A program made the translations under genes and the position numbers. A DNA stretch of 64,000 nt from Vandiemenella viatica (Eukaryota > Arthropoda > Insecta > Orthoptera > Morabidae), in assembly GCA_031002005.1 (NCBI GenBank), contig CM061919.1, positions 225,058,739-225,122,738 on the forward strand. Direction: 5' to 3'. Below the pieces are notes generated by a model. That model was not told where the DNA came from. It was given only the letters and a program-made list of their open reading frames with translations, and did no database searches. Positions within the stretch are counted from its first letter, which is position 1, and the number at the start of each line of letters is the position of its first letter. Below are positions 31,085 to 42,810 of this stretch, in pieces.

Positions 31085-33700
31085 CAATTAATAATTTTGT
31101 TCAAATTCTTGAATGTAGTAGGAGGAGTTGCCAACAAGATAATTTCTCAGTTTTTCTTTAAATATATCTTTATTATCTGCAAACTGTTTTATACTCTTGG
31201 CAAATGTTTATTAAACAGATATGTCCCAGAAAAATTAACTCCCCTTTGTACTAATGACAGAGATGATTGTGTTTTGTGCAAGTTACCTATGTTTCTTGTA
31301 TTGAAATTGTGTACCTGTGAGTTAGATGTAAACAGGTTAAAATGTTCTCTGACAAAGCACATGAGAGAATATATATACTGAGAAGTCATTGTAAGAATGT
31401 TGAGTTTTTTAAAAAGTGTCTGCAAGAAGTTATAGATTTTACCTGGCACAGCATCCTAACAGCTCTTTTCTGTGCTATGAAAACATTTTTACTTTGTGAA
31501 TAATTCCTCCCAAAAAATATATGACATCACTGAATGAAAATATGAGGAGCACACCTGTTTCGTTAATTCTAGATTTGCTGTTTCTTATTGCAAAGGTGGC
31601 ATTACTTAACTTCTTCAGTAGTGATGTGATCTGTTTGTGCCAACAGAGTTTCTCATCTACTATAAACCAAAGAATTTTATACTCTAATATTGTGTTATTT
31701 TTTGTTTTAAATCTAATATAATGTGTTTTTTTTAATAATGTAATTTTAATGAATTTGCCTTAAACCCATTTGCTACTTCACTAAGTGCTTCATTTGCACT
31801 AAATTCTAGATTACTGTTTGGTGTTTTTCTCTCAGTCAGGTTAGTGTCATCTGCAAAGAAAATACACTTAACTTCGTCAGATAAGTTTCCAGGAAGGTCA
31901 CTGATGTATAACAAAAAGAGGAGGAGTCCTAGGACAGAGCCTTGTGGAATTCCATGGTTTATTTTCTCCCAGTCTGATGAAGCATCTTTACTTATTTTAG
32001 AATCATAAATGGAAACTCTCTGCATTTGACTTTCCATGAATGATTTAAATTATTTACATGCAGTTCCATAAATACCATAATATTCCATTTTTTTTTCAAA
32101 AGTACTTCATGATTTACACAAACATTTTTGCAAGATCACAAAATATTCCTACAGGGCTTATTTTATTATTCAGTTCCTCAAATGTGTTTTTTAAAAATGA
32201 ATATATAGCCATTTCTATGGATGATCCTTTTCAGAACCCAAATTGTGAATTAGTGAGGATATTATATTGCGTAACATGTTATATTACTCTACGATGCGTG
32301 ACTTTTTCAAAAGTCTTTGAGAATCCTGACAGTAATGAAATGGGATGATAGTTATCTACACTTGTTTCTTCTCCTTTTTTAAACAACTGTTTTACAGCTG
32401 CATATTTTACTCTATTTTGAAACACGCCTTGCATTAAGGATTCATTACAAATGTGGCCAAGTACACGATTGATACAATCTGAACATCTTTTCAGTAATTT
32501 ACTTGAAATATTGTCATAGCTGGAAGAATTTTTAGGTTTTAATTGTTTTATGAGTTTATTTATTTCGGAGACTATTACTAGTGGCAACTGCATCTCCACA
32601 AATCTATTTGGGAAAGCAGCCTGAAGAAGTCTTGGGGACCTATGTGGGGATTGCTTTTCTATGCCTAATTTCTCTACAACTGAAGTAAAATGTTTGTTAA
32701 ATATTTCACAAACTTCCTATACTTCACTATGCACAGGTCCATTTTGTTATATTTTTATGTCTTTAGTGTGATTTACAGATTTTTCTGGTTCAGTTTTTAC
32801 TATATTCAATATAGTTTTAATCTTATTGCCTGACTTCTCTATTTTCTCTCATATATACCTGTTCTTGGCCTTTCTTATTACATTTCTTAATATTTTAGAA
32901 TAAAGTTTATAGTGAGCTTCAGTGTATAGTTATCTGATTCTTTTACTTTTAAGTAAAGATCCCTTTTTGTTTTACTAGATACTCCAGTAAGATCCCTTAC
33001 CCTGTTGGGAGTGTTGAGAACTTTCCTTTTTTTTTGAAACTTCCTTTGGAAAGTGTTAGAAATGTATTGAGAAAGGAATCAAATTTCACATTAACACCCT
33101 GTGCAGTGTACACTTCTGACCAGTGTTCATTATTTAAGGAATCTATGAAATGTTGTACTTTGTTTTCATTGATATTTCTTCTATATACACAGCTTTTCTT
33201 TGAGTGTTTCTGGACTTGATACATAACAGCTGGGCATCATGATCTGAGATACCATTTATTACTGGAAGTATATTGTACTTACTATACTGAGAAATATATA
33301 AAATTATCAATTGCAATCCTGCTATTATTTTGTCTTCTTGTAGGGAAATTTACAAGTGCAGTTAAGTTAAAAGACAATATCAAGGCTTCCATATCTAGAT
33401 TGCTGTGATTGAGAAAGTCAATATTAAAATCTCCACATAAAACTATCTTTGTTATTTGTAAAAGATAGTAACAAAGACTCTAACTGAGATAAAAACAGTC
33501 TAAAATTTCCTCAGGAGGCCTTGTAAATTGCTATTACTACATACTCTTCCTTACCATATTCCAGTTTGGTAACACAGTATTCAAAGTGTTGTTCTATACA
33601 ATACTTACTTACAACTACATTATTGCATTGAATATTATTTTTAACAAAAATGGCAACTCCTCCTTTCTCCATTTTATATCTACAGAAATGAGAGCTTAGT
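31085..33700 (-). pseudogene. Jockey-like LINE, EN and RT, decayed
   Basis: On the minus strand 33700-33250 encodes an APE-type endonuclease (KMEKGGVAIFVKNNIQC, then EEYVVIAIYKAS and further blocks across stops). Next, 32599-32279 encodes early RT blocks (LIKQLKPKNSSSYDNIS, then KKGEETSVDNYHPISLLSGF). Finally, 32037-31732 encodes GIPQGSVLGLLLFLLYISDL and FADDTNL. The RT has the GIPQGS and FADD motifs intact but the frame is broken several times. The 3' part runs to about 31085 without a clear tail. Confidence 0.8.
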
Positions 33701-34479
33701 TTATAATTTGGAAAGGTGAGGCATATGGCACTTGAATCGGATACAAACACGCAGAGACATACAACACGAATGAAGAAAGTAAGAATGGTGAAGATAGCAA
33801 TGGTGGGAGGATTAGACAACTGATAATTACTGGAAAGTATAATCTATAGAAAGGCTGTACAAGGTAATAAAATAGGGGAAAAAAGGACAAGAAAAAGTTA
33901 TCTAAACACATAATAAAACAGGGGAAAAGTCTGTCTCTCAATTTTTATTTTTTTTTATTTTTTTTTTTATTTTTTTTTTAACTTTGCATCAGTATTAATA
34001 AGGTACAAAGAATGAATCAACCTGTAACATATTAGAGTTTTGTTACAAAATTGGATTAGTAATGTTCTGTTAATTGTTCACAGCCACCAGCCTGATAAAC
34101 TACTGTCTGGTGTGGTAACTAAGGAAGAGAAATTAAATGCAATGGAATGTTGTCAGATCTCAGATGATAAAGACAGGTTATTCACGAAATAGTCTTATAA
34201 CCAACCAGAAGCAGGCACCAGATAAATTAAATTACTGATACATCACCAAAGATGCAAAGTCTGTCAGTGAGAAATATTTGAGGGCGATTCAACTGGAATT
34301 AACTGTTAAACTGGAGACATAACTTGTCCACATTCCTTGCTACAATCATGACTCAGAGTAAGTGAGCAATTAAAAAAAAAAGAAATGAAATCACACAAGA
34401 ATAATTCTTATAAAAACAGGGCCAAATCTCATGGTTTCTTTTTAGAGACAAAATAAAAATCTGGCGACTTAATTTAATT
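33701..34479. other. Unassigned intron DNA with T-rich run
   Basis: A nearly pure T stretch with A interruptions lies at about 33944-33982. No gene or known repeat is supported. Confidence 0.35.
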
Positions 34480-37400
34480 GCAATGAACACATGCTCCGGT
34501 GGCAATTTCCCTACACACACAACTTCCCCTTTTCATGCACCCACCTACCTTTCTCCTCTACAAAATTTAACATTAAATTTAAACATTTTGGGTAAATTAT
34601 TCATCATTTCCATTGGTAACTTATTCCAATCCCTGACACCCTTACCTAAAAATGAGAATCTTCCCACACCCTTGTGTCTGAAATCCAGTGCCACCTTGTG
34701 GTCATGATCATCTTTTCCCTTCCATGCACTATTTTTCATACCTACTCCAATATCTTTTCATGCCTCATCACCAGTATATGCCTTGTACACTCCCATGACC
34801 CAGTTCACCCTTCTCCTGTCTTGCAATGAAACTCATTCCAGCTCTTTTATCATATCCGTTACCGATTGCATTCTGCGATAATTTACAGAAACAAATCTAG
34901 CAGCCCTTTTTTGCACCCTCTCCAATTCCTGCATCTGATACTCAATATCTGGGTCCCATACTACAGTAACATATTTGAGCAATGGTCTGACCAAAGTTTT
35001 GTAACCCAATTCCTTTACTTCTCTCGCACATCCCCTCATCGCTCTCTCCAACAAATGCAGAATTTTGAAACCTTTCCCTACTACATGTCCAATGTGTCCT
35101 GCTCAGTCAAAATTGTTATCAAATGTAATGCTAAGATATTTACATTTCAAGTCTTCAGCAAGCAATTATTTTCCCACCTTATAATAATAATCAAGCTTTT
35201 GTTTTTTATTTGCGTATCTAATAAGCTGATTCTTCTTTGCATTTATCTTCAGCCCAAGTTTAACAACCCAACCAGATATCCTGTCCAGATCACCCTACAA
35301 CTGTTTTCAGTCCTCTACCGTTTTGATCCTTTTATATAGCATTATGTCATCTTCAAATAATCTTATTTCAGATAGTAAACAATCAACACGATTATTCCTT
35401 AGAATAGTAAATAGCAATGGTCCCAATACGCTAACCTGCGGCACTCCCATTTTTACTTCCACCTCTTTTCATACTGCATTTCCTACCCTACCTTTCTGTT
35501 TACTACCATTTAAAAATTCTACCTATCAAATCACTTTCTCATCCACTCCAATAGTTTTTACCTTATTTACTACCATATTATGGCTCACTATCAAATCTAG
35601 TGCTACCCTATCAATTTGGCCTCCCTTGTCTATTTCATTTGAAATATCTTGCAAATAACCCTCCAACTGAGATTCGCATGAATATCCTTGCTTAAAGCCA
35701 TGTTGCCTAATTGAAAACCACTTACATTCCTCACATATATTTCTGGTGTGGTTGCAAATAATTTTTCAATTAATTTACCTACCACTGATGTCAAACTGAT
35801 TGGCCTTTAATTTTTTACTCTATTTTCACCCCTCCTATGTACCGCCACTACTATCGCACTTTTCAAGTCCTGTGGTAAGCAGTATCCAGACTCAATTTAA
35901 TCAATATTTCAAGATAAGGTACAATGTCACATCCGGCTATCTTTAAGGTATCTGTAGTAATATTATCTACACCAGCCCCTTTATGTTTTTTCAGGTTTCT
36001 TATTTCCTTCATGATTTCCTCCGGATGTATTTCAAATTTTTTGGTATTTTCATTTTTAATTGTGTTGTTAAGCTCATTCTCTGAATTAGACCCTCCCATC
36101 TCTGATTCTTTGTCCCTAATGCTTTCACTAAACCAGTTACTTAAAATCTCCACCTTTTTGAAATCCTCAGTAACTTCTCCATCCTGATTTGTGAGTGTCT
36201 CAATACCCACCCTTCCTCTCAGGTTTCTAACATAGCCATAGAAATTTCTAGATGCATCAGCCAATGATCCTCCTTCACTGACAATACTCTTCATAAACCC
36301 ATCTTTAGCCACTATCTTTGTTATTATCAAGTCCTTGTTTAGTTGTTTTAAATATTCCCTAATACCCTGCCGTCTCTTAACTCTTAAGTTTTCTTCTTAC
36401 CAACCTCAATAACATCCTCACTTTCCTATTATAGTACACAGGTGCTCTACTTCTCTTCCCCCTTTCTATTCATCTCCTTGAACTCTTCCCATCTTGAATT
36501 TACTTGTGTCTTCCTTCCATTTGCTGAAAACTTCTCAGAAACATCTCTTCAAATTTGAAATCTGTGCCTTTTTTATAATTGTACCTATTTCCTCCCCCTT
36601 CAATTTTGGCTGCTGGCTCACTGAATCCTCTAATATCCATCAGAACTGCTTCATGATACTTATTCCTTCGGTTACTTGACACCCCACAAGGTTATCATCA
36701 GGCTTTAATAGGAATATATCCAAAATATTTTGTCCCCTAGTGTTTTTCTCTACAATTTGTGTAAATCCTCCTTCCCTTATTAAGGTATTTTTAAATCTCT
36801 TTTCCCTTCTATTATTAATCTTATTTCCTTCCCAGTTTACACCTGGTAAATTTAAATCCCCACCAATAATGTCCATTCTATTCTCACCTTTGAAATCTGA
36901 GTATGAATTTAATTTCTCTCCAAGAGCCTCATCTTCATCTGTCATTTTTCGACTGCGGTAAGCAGCCAACACCCTGATTTTTTTTTTTTTTATTACCCCA
37001 GAAATATACCCCAACTAACTCATGGTCTTGATCTATGAACACCAGTGAACTGTGGTAATTTTTGCTAACAAGTATGAAAACTCCTCAACCAATTGCTCCT
37101 CTATCTTTGTGGTACACACTGTAACCATCAGGAAAAACCTCACTGTCTAGTACTACTTCTTTTAACCAACTCTACTCCAATTATTACTTGTTGTGTGTAT
37201 CTCTATTAAGTTTGCAAATTCGATTACTTTGTTCATTATACTTCTACAGTTCACCATTAACACCCTTATTACTGGCCTTATATTTTCAGCACTAACCTCC
37301 TCTTTCGCAGTTTTACCAGAGTCAGTTATCGTTTCAGCAACTTCATCTTTTTCTTTAACATCTGTGGTTTTGCCCATCATTGATCTGCAATCAGTATCAC

Positions 37401-37769
37401 TTCGAGCATCTATTTCCGTCTCTTCACCAGAAGCCCCTAACCTAAAAATGGCACAGTCTTGACCCCATCACTGGAAATGGGCTCCCTTACTGCTTTAGGA
37501 CCTGCGTGAGCTCCACCCTGGTATGCTGTGCCTCCTTCACCCCCGTCCTCAGGTCAGTCTCTATACTATAACTCGTGTTTCTATCAATATTATTTCCTGC
37601 TCCTCCCACTGTCACTACTATATCATCCTTAGTGAAACCCCTACAAAGTGAACCTATATCATCTATTACTTACCCTAATGTTGCACTAGGTGTGAAAAAC
37701 TTGTGAGCTGGTAACCTGTACCTAACTGATCCTGCAGAAGAAGGCCTACACCTGTCCTATGCCTACTAC
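34480..37769 (-). pseudogene. LINE ORF2 (endonuclease and RT), CR1/L2-like, decayed
   Basis: On the minus strand, endonuclease blocks come first: VLMVNCRSIMNKVIEFANL (about 37270), GENRMDIIGGDLNLPGVNW (about 36890) and NTRGQNILDIFLLKPD (about 36740). RT blocks follow: FYGYVRNLRGRVGIETLTN (36240), LKKHKGAGVDNITTDTLK (35980), a region with FEDDIMLYK where FADD is expected (about 35360), and the C-terminal LVRPLLKYVTVVWDPD (34980) and GKGVRDWNKLPMEM (34630). The order is complete from 5' to 3', but stops and frameshifts are frequent. ORF1 lies just upstream. Confidence 0.85.
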
Positions 37770-38330
37770 CTAGCAGCAGAACCGCTTTTTTTTCTTCCTA
37801 TTCTTGCCTTGCACACTCTTATTCCTAAAGGCCTGCTGCATCTTACCTACTCCTACAGTTACAAGAGGCTCTTCTCCTCCTGACTCTGGTAACAGACCAA
37901 ACCTAATTTTCCCCACAATTTTTGAAGTGTCTGGCTTCTTCATCCTATTAACCATATTTCCCCGGCGACCTGTTACCAGCTCCCACTCATCCTTCTCAAC
38001 TTCCTCCAACCCACTATCTCTACTTTCTGCCTCTATAACATGAGCCTCCACAGACCAGGCCTCCACAGGACAAGCCTCAAGAACCCTGATCTTTCCATTC
38101 AACTCCCCGATTGTTTCACCCATCTCCTTCATCCTATCATCCCTAAGACAAAGTGAACAAAACCATGGGAGAGCCTCATTTATTTTTCCCGTTTCCTCTT
38201 CCCTACATGCCCAATGAAACCACTTCTTACACAAACTACAAACCAACTCCTTCGCAACAAACCTGCGACAGGCGCCACACTTTCCAGACACGATTTTACC
38301 AAATCTTACAAGCACCTTGTAAACAAACAT
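37770..38330 (-). CDS. LINE ORF1 with PHD-type zinc finger
   Basis: An open minus-strand frame of 186 codons starting at an ATG (38330-38328), immediately upstream of the LINE ORF2. Residues 18-61 form a Cys4-His-Cys3 PHD finger: C18, C21, C31, C34, H39, C42, C58, C61, with the usual Trp (W56) before the last pair. A predicted helical segment (about 66-90, MGETIGELNGKIRVLEA) and a basic tail (QGKNRKKKKR) follow. ORF1 proteins with a PHD finger are known in CR1-group LINEs, where ORF1 binds element RNA. The frame may extend or have ended in a damaged tail. Confidence 0.8.
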   Translation of the reverse strand: MFVYKVLVRFGKIVSGKCGACRRFVAKELVCSLCKKWFHWACREEETGKINEALPWFCSLCLRDDRMKEMGETIGELNGKIRVLEACPVEAWSVEAHVIEAESRDSGLEEVEKDEWELVTGRRGNMVNRMKKPDTSKIVGKIRFGLLPESGGEEPLVTVGVGKMQQAFRNKSVQGKNRKKKKRFCC

Positions 38331-38340
38331 TAAATTTGAT

Positions 38341-39908
38341 AAAGTAGTCTAATAAAGTTTATACTATATTTTTAACATTTTTATTAAATATGATAGGTGC
38401 TTTACTCCTCAATCAAGTTATTGCAATTAATATAAAGATAAAAATACTTTAATAAAATACTTAAACTGTTTTTGCTAAGAAGTAGCAATCTGAAGCTCTA
38501 TTACCAAATGAAAAATGTTTTTATTCTGCCACACTAACAATAATCCTAACTATTTACTTTATAATCTAAAGCTTTAAACTAATTTAGATGGTAGAACTCA
38601 GCTGATAAAGAAGTTATTTCAGGTAAGAACCAATTAATAAAACTTATGTTAATAAATTTCAAAATAAATTTAAGATGGAAGGTTGATAGTATTTAGTGCT
38701 AGTATGTATAAGAAGTAATTAGTTACTTACGAACTATTATTTTTAAAGCTATGAAGTTTTTATTTTAATGTATTAGATAGCAATTAAAGACAATTATATT
38801 TACAGGCCGAGTAGGTTAATTACTTTAACATAAGCTTTTGTTTTTCTGTGAAATTTTAAATATCGATAGTGGAATTTAGGTTTAACGATACTGTATGTTC
38901 TACTGTGAACAAATGGATGCTATTTAGGAATAATTTTTTATTATTATTATTTACTGTTACCAAGTTGTTATATTACTGATCCAGAACTAATTTTTAAAAA
39001 AAATCGTATTTTAATCCGAACGGCCTAAATATTGGATGATAATATAACCTTAACAACTGAAGTTTTAACTTCTGACCTGAATTACTTACGGCAAATAAGA
39101 AATTAAAACTGTTACATAACTTACATTACAAAGTTTACCTATGATATAGTGTTCTAATTAAACTAACTACCAAGCTTATGCTACATATAATTCAAAGAAA
39201 CTTGCAATAAGTAGAAAAGAGGCTCTAACAACATTGACGCGAAGTTAAAACTTTTTCTTATGAACGAAACTTTAAATAATTCTTCTTGCTAACATTAACC
39301 CTAAGAATTTAGATAATAATTTAAAGATTTGAAAGCAATTTAGACTACAAAAACTTAGCTGATAATGAAAAATCACAGTTTTGTGAGCAGTTCTCGAAAC
39401 ACAAGTCCAACGATCGCGCAACCAGAGATATGTCCATTATGGGTGCCATATTATAGTAAACTAGATAGTAAAAGCTGTATAAATGTTGTACCTGTGTTGC
39501 TTTACAAATAACATAAATATAATTGCACTTCTTTTGGGTTTGACAAGTCTTAGAATAAATAATATCCCCCAAGCCTCCATAATATTCTTTCCATAACCTA
39601 CCCATCTTTTTTACTCAACTTATTAAGGGACTACATCTAAGGTTAATAACAGAACCAGGACTGGATAAAAGAAAGATTAAAGCCTATTAAGATCTACATT
39701 GCCCTGTAGTTCCAATTTAGTTTTGAAAAAAAATAAAGGTTAACAAACACAATATTAGTATTATGTTAATTGCCCTACAGCTTCTGTCCTCATTTAATAA
39801 ATGTAAAGAAAAAAAACTGAAAGGTGACAATATCTGCACAGACAATATAATGGAAAGTGTTTTTTGAAAACATTATGGGAGACAATAATTGTGTTACACA
39901 TGACTTAC
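38341..39908. other. Intron DNA, nothing recognised
   Basis: Strongly AT-rich, with no supported gene, RNA or repeat family. Confidence 0.4.
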
Positions 39909-40068
39909 AATAAGACAACAACAGCTGATAAAATATTTCAGAGCGGTCAATGTATGACAGGTCCCGTGTAGCATCAATTAAGCCTTCCAGGGAACTTATT
40001 TGGCCCTCCTGTCGGTATCTTTCACAAGCACTTGACAAGCGCTGTGGACGATACCGCAGTCCAGGTGT
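39909..40068 (-). CDS. LRPPRC: LRPPRC exon 5
   Basis: A 160-bp exon from a tgttccag acceptor (40068) to a GTAAGT donor (39909), phase 0 to 1. It encodes TPGLRYRPQRLSSACERY, RQEGQISSLEGLIDATRDL, then SYIDRSEIFYQLLLSY. An upstream run of twelve A on the plus strand (T on the coding strand) forms the polypyrimidine tract. Intron 4 is 588 bp and carries no insertion. Confidence 0.88.
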
Positions 40069-40656
40069 CTGGAACACAAAAACATATTTAAAAAAAAAAA
40101 AAACAAATAGTAAAAGTAATTTCCTAACAGTGTTTTCATTGTCAATACTATCGAGAAGTAGGATTCTGTATTTTATCACAGGAACTAAAATTTTCTATTT
40201 TTTTAAACCCTCAGTCCACAACCCAAGGTTGTTTGGATCTTTCCGTAGGAGGCATACTTATTAACCATTGTGTCAGATGTAGGACGGCCAGTTCCTTTCC
40301 TCTGAGAGTTACAGTATAAGGTGGAATCTGAATCATGAAACATCCTCACTTAGCTTATATGATGAATCACAACTCTTAAAAATTTCTGACTCTCACACAA
40401 TTTGAACCCAGCACTGGCCATGAACTTTTTAAACAAGTACCTTAACTACTGCTAGATCACTATCAAACTTAATCCAAACATTATGGAAGCAAAACCAGTG
40501 TACAACTTTCATGTACCTTCACTAAAAGTTTAAACACAAATTCTGAAATCAATGGTAGTTTCAATTAAAGGCATACAGGAAGGACAGGAAAACAAAATGG
40601 AAACTCTGCAGTATTCTAGTTCAAAAACTGTCTCTACTAATGATTGCATTCCTTAC

Positions 40657-40888
40657 CTCAAGTATTTTTCTTGCTGCTCGGATGCGGCCACAATCAACAA
40701 AAGCAAACACTAAGTCATAGAGGCTGTTAACTTCACCATGTACTTTTGTACCCAGGTCTGTCAACCGTTGTAACATATCTGGATTCTCTGCTTGTATTAG
40801 TTTACAAGCTATCTCTCGCTTCCAAGGGGTACACGAATGTTGTTGTACACACCATTCGAATGAGTTCATGGCACCAGCAATATCATCT
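40657..40888 (-). CDS. LRPPRC: LRPPRC exon 4
   Basis: A 232-bp exon from a tttaacag acceptor (40888) to a GTAAGG donor (40657), phase 2 to 0. It encodes DDIAGAMNSFEWCVQQHSCT, PWKREIACKLIQAENPDMLQ, RLTDLGTKVHGEVNSLYDLV and FAFVDCGRIRAARKILE. The last stretch (SLYDLVFAFVDCGRIRAARKILE) is a textbook PPR hairpin. A second possible acceptor two bases later (acagag) would break the phase, so the chosen site is preferred. Confidence 0.9.
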
Positions 40889-41229
40889 CTGTTAAACAAC
40901 AATATTTATTACATACACATACAACAGTTCAACTGCCACAAGAAAGCGGTGGAGGGGGGCAAAAGGAAAATAATGAGAAAAAAAAAATCAAAGCATTCCT
41001 CAATGGGAACACAACCAGCCTCTAAGATTCCTGTCCATTGCAAGATTGAATATGATAAAAAAAAATCAAACATTATTGGCATTTGTGACAGTTCTGCCAA
41101 GGAATAAATTTATGAACGGTATACTGGAAACTGAAAATAGTTTAGTATGAAACATAATACACTGAGATCAGAGCCAACGACGAGATAATGCATTAATTGA
41201 ACACTACATAATCTGCTTAGACAATGCAT
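40889..41229. other. Intron DNA, nothing recognised
   Basis: No gene or repeat is supported. Confidence 0.35.
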
Positions 41230-41420
41230 CAGGATCAACAGCCACAGGCAATCTATACCATCCAGTGGCAGCCCATGCTACTTCACGTAACTCCTGTTTG
41301 TACAGTGAGAGCTGTCAATTTTTCCTATTACTAATACTCCTTCAGAACTGTATAGCGTATCCTTGACACCAGGCATCCCTTGGCCTCAATCTCCATTAAT
41401 AGTCCATCAGTAAACCTATT
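41230..41420 (+). pseudogene. PLE ORF 3' end, decayed
   Basis: Reads catgctacttcacgtaactc, tacagtgagagctgtcaa and cagaactgtatagcgtatcc, then ccttggcctcaatctcc, colinear with the end of the intact PLE ORF (about 26035-26195) and with the relic at 11390-11610. Confidence 0.6.
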
Positions 41421-41779
41421 ACTGATGTTGTTATGAATATGCATTTTTTTAATTATTATTTACTAGATTCAAAATATTTATGTCTTTGTAGTTGCCAGTC
41501 TAAATTAAATAAAATTAATTAAAATGATTCATTATGAAACTAATATTATACTTGGTAATTACCATTGATCCACTTTCCTTCCCATCTGATTCCTCTTTGG
41601 CTGAGTAATATGGCGAATCTCAGTACAAATCTCTTGCCGTATTCCCTCCCTAGTCATGATTAAGGTTTAACTGAATAATAGTATAAAGTGTTTATGTTCA
41701 TGTTTTTATGTTAGTCATGGGCCTCATTCCTTCATCTGCTGTGCGTGACTGGTATACTCCAATATTACCCACAAGTGCA
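41421..41779. other. Intron DNA, nothing recognised
   Basis: AT-rich, with no supported feature. Confidence 0.35.
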
Positions 41780-41965
41780 GTTGCACACATTAAGATTGCT
41801 ACACTGTATCAGAAAGATACAATGGGCCTAGGTTCAAATCCCACCCGGCCATAATGATTGATGTTTTCAGGTTTCCACAATCATCTAGGCAAACACTAGC
41901 ACAGTCCTCAATCTCTGCCTCATATACTACACATTTCACATACAAAAATATATATAATCTACATC
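41780..41965 (+). repeat. tRNA-derived SINE, diverged
   Basis: B box ggttcaaatcc (41831-41841), then cacccggccataatgattgat, ggtttccacaatcatctaggc and tctctgcctcatatactacac. The same order is found at 18145-18350. Confidence 0.65.
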
Positions 41966-42189
41966 TTTCATAGACATAAAAACACATCTGTTCACCCTTG
42001 AAAACTATGAAAATATGAGCAAGTTAATAATGACAGAACATTGCTTTCAAAATAAGAGCAGCCTTTGGATAAGATTTCCCAGACAACCTGCAAAATTATA
42101 AACTCTCAAAATAAAAGAAATTATTTCAGGGGATAAACTTAATAAATATCATAGTAGTAGCAAAACTTGCGTAATATATATATTATCAT
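41966..42189. other. Intron DNA, nothing recognised
   Basis: No supported feature. Confidence 0.3.
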
Positions 42190-42334
42190 GCCACCACTCG
42201 TGGCACCAACAATTTTAACACGTGTTTTGCGGTCCGTGCCATCAGCGTCCTCTCGAACAAAATCAGCATTTCGAAACTCAGAAGGTGGGAACTGGTTTAT
42301 CAGTACCAACTGGGTACCAGATAACCACCAGGAC
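42190..42334 (+). pseudogene. PLE ORF C-terminus, upstream unit
   Basis: Encodes VFCGPCHQRPLEQNQHF-like and ISKLRRWELVYQYQLG-like remnants ending at aatttaaga, matching the C-terminus at 13366-13474. It is followed directly by a terminal repeat and a second PLE unit. Confidence 0.7.
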
Positions 42335-42810
42335 TAAATTTAAGATAGCATCAATTTTCCTCCCACCCATCCCCCTCACCCCCTACCTTTTCCCACAGAA
42401 CCATTGCTCACCAGAGCCAATCCTTTTTTAGTTTTTAACTCTGAATTTTGATTAGTTTTATATTTTACAAATTTCACATATTTCTCAGTTTTTGCCTTAA
42501 CAGGCAATTTAGGACCACAGCTGACGTCTGTCGTGCTTCCGCGATGGGTCCCTGTGGTCAGGTTTATTGTCTATCTATTATTATTTTCTAGTTTATGTCT
42601 TTCTACCCACACCATCACTTCGCGGCATGTTGTCCCCCCCAGCATGAGCTACCAGACTTGTGGGCTTATTCAGTTGGCTGCCAGCCTCCAACATGCAACC
42701 ATCTCACTAATCCTGAAGAAGAGCCATAGGCTTGAAAATTTTACTCTATGTGTGTACGAGTTTTTTCTGTGTTTCAACGCTGCAGGAATCCTCTTCTATG
42801 GTAAGCATGT
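42335..42810 (+). repeat. PLE terminal repeat (pLTR) between two units
   Basis: Shares with 13480-13925 the order cagaaccattgctcaccag, ggcaatttaggacca, catgagctaccag, aggcttgaaaattttactct, and caggaatcctcttctatggtaag. It contains ctgaagaagagcc-ata-ggcttgaaaa, a decayed hairpin-GAAA motif. Its position between an ORF end and an ORF start marks a head-to-tail PLE pair. Confidence 0.7.

Noticed and set aside
34866..35339. 157-codon plus-strand frame
   Set aside because: It is the complement of the LINE RT C-terminal region read on the minus strand.
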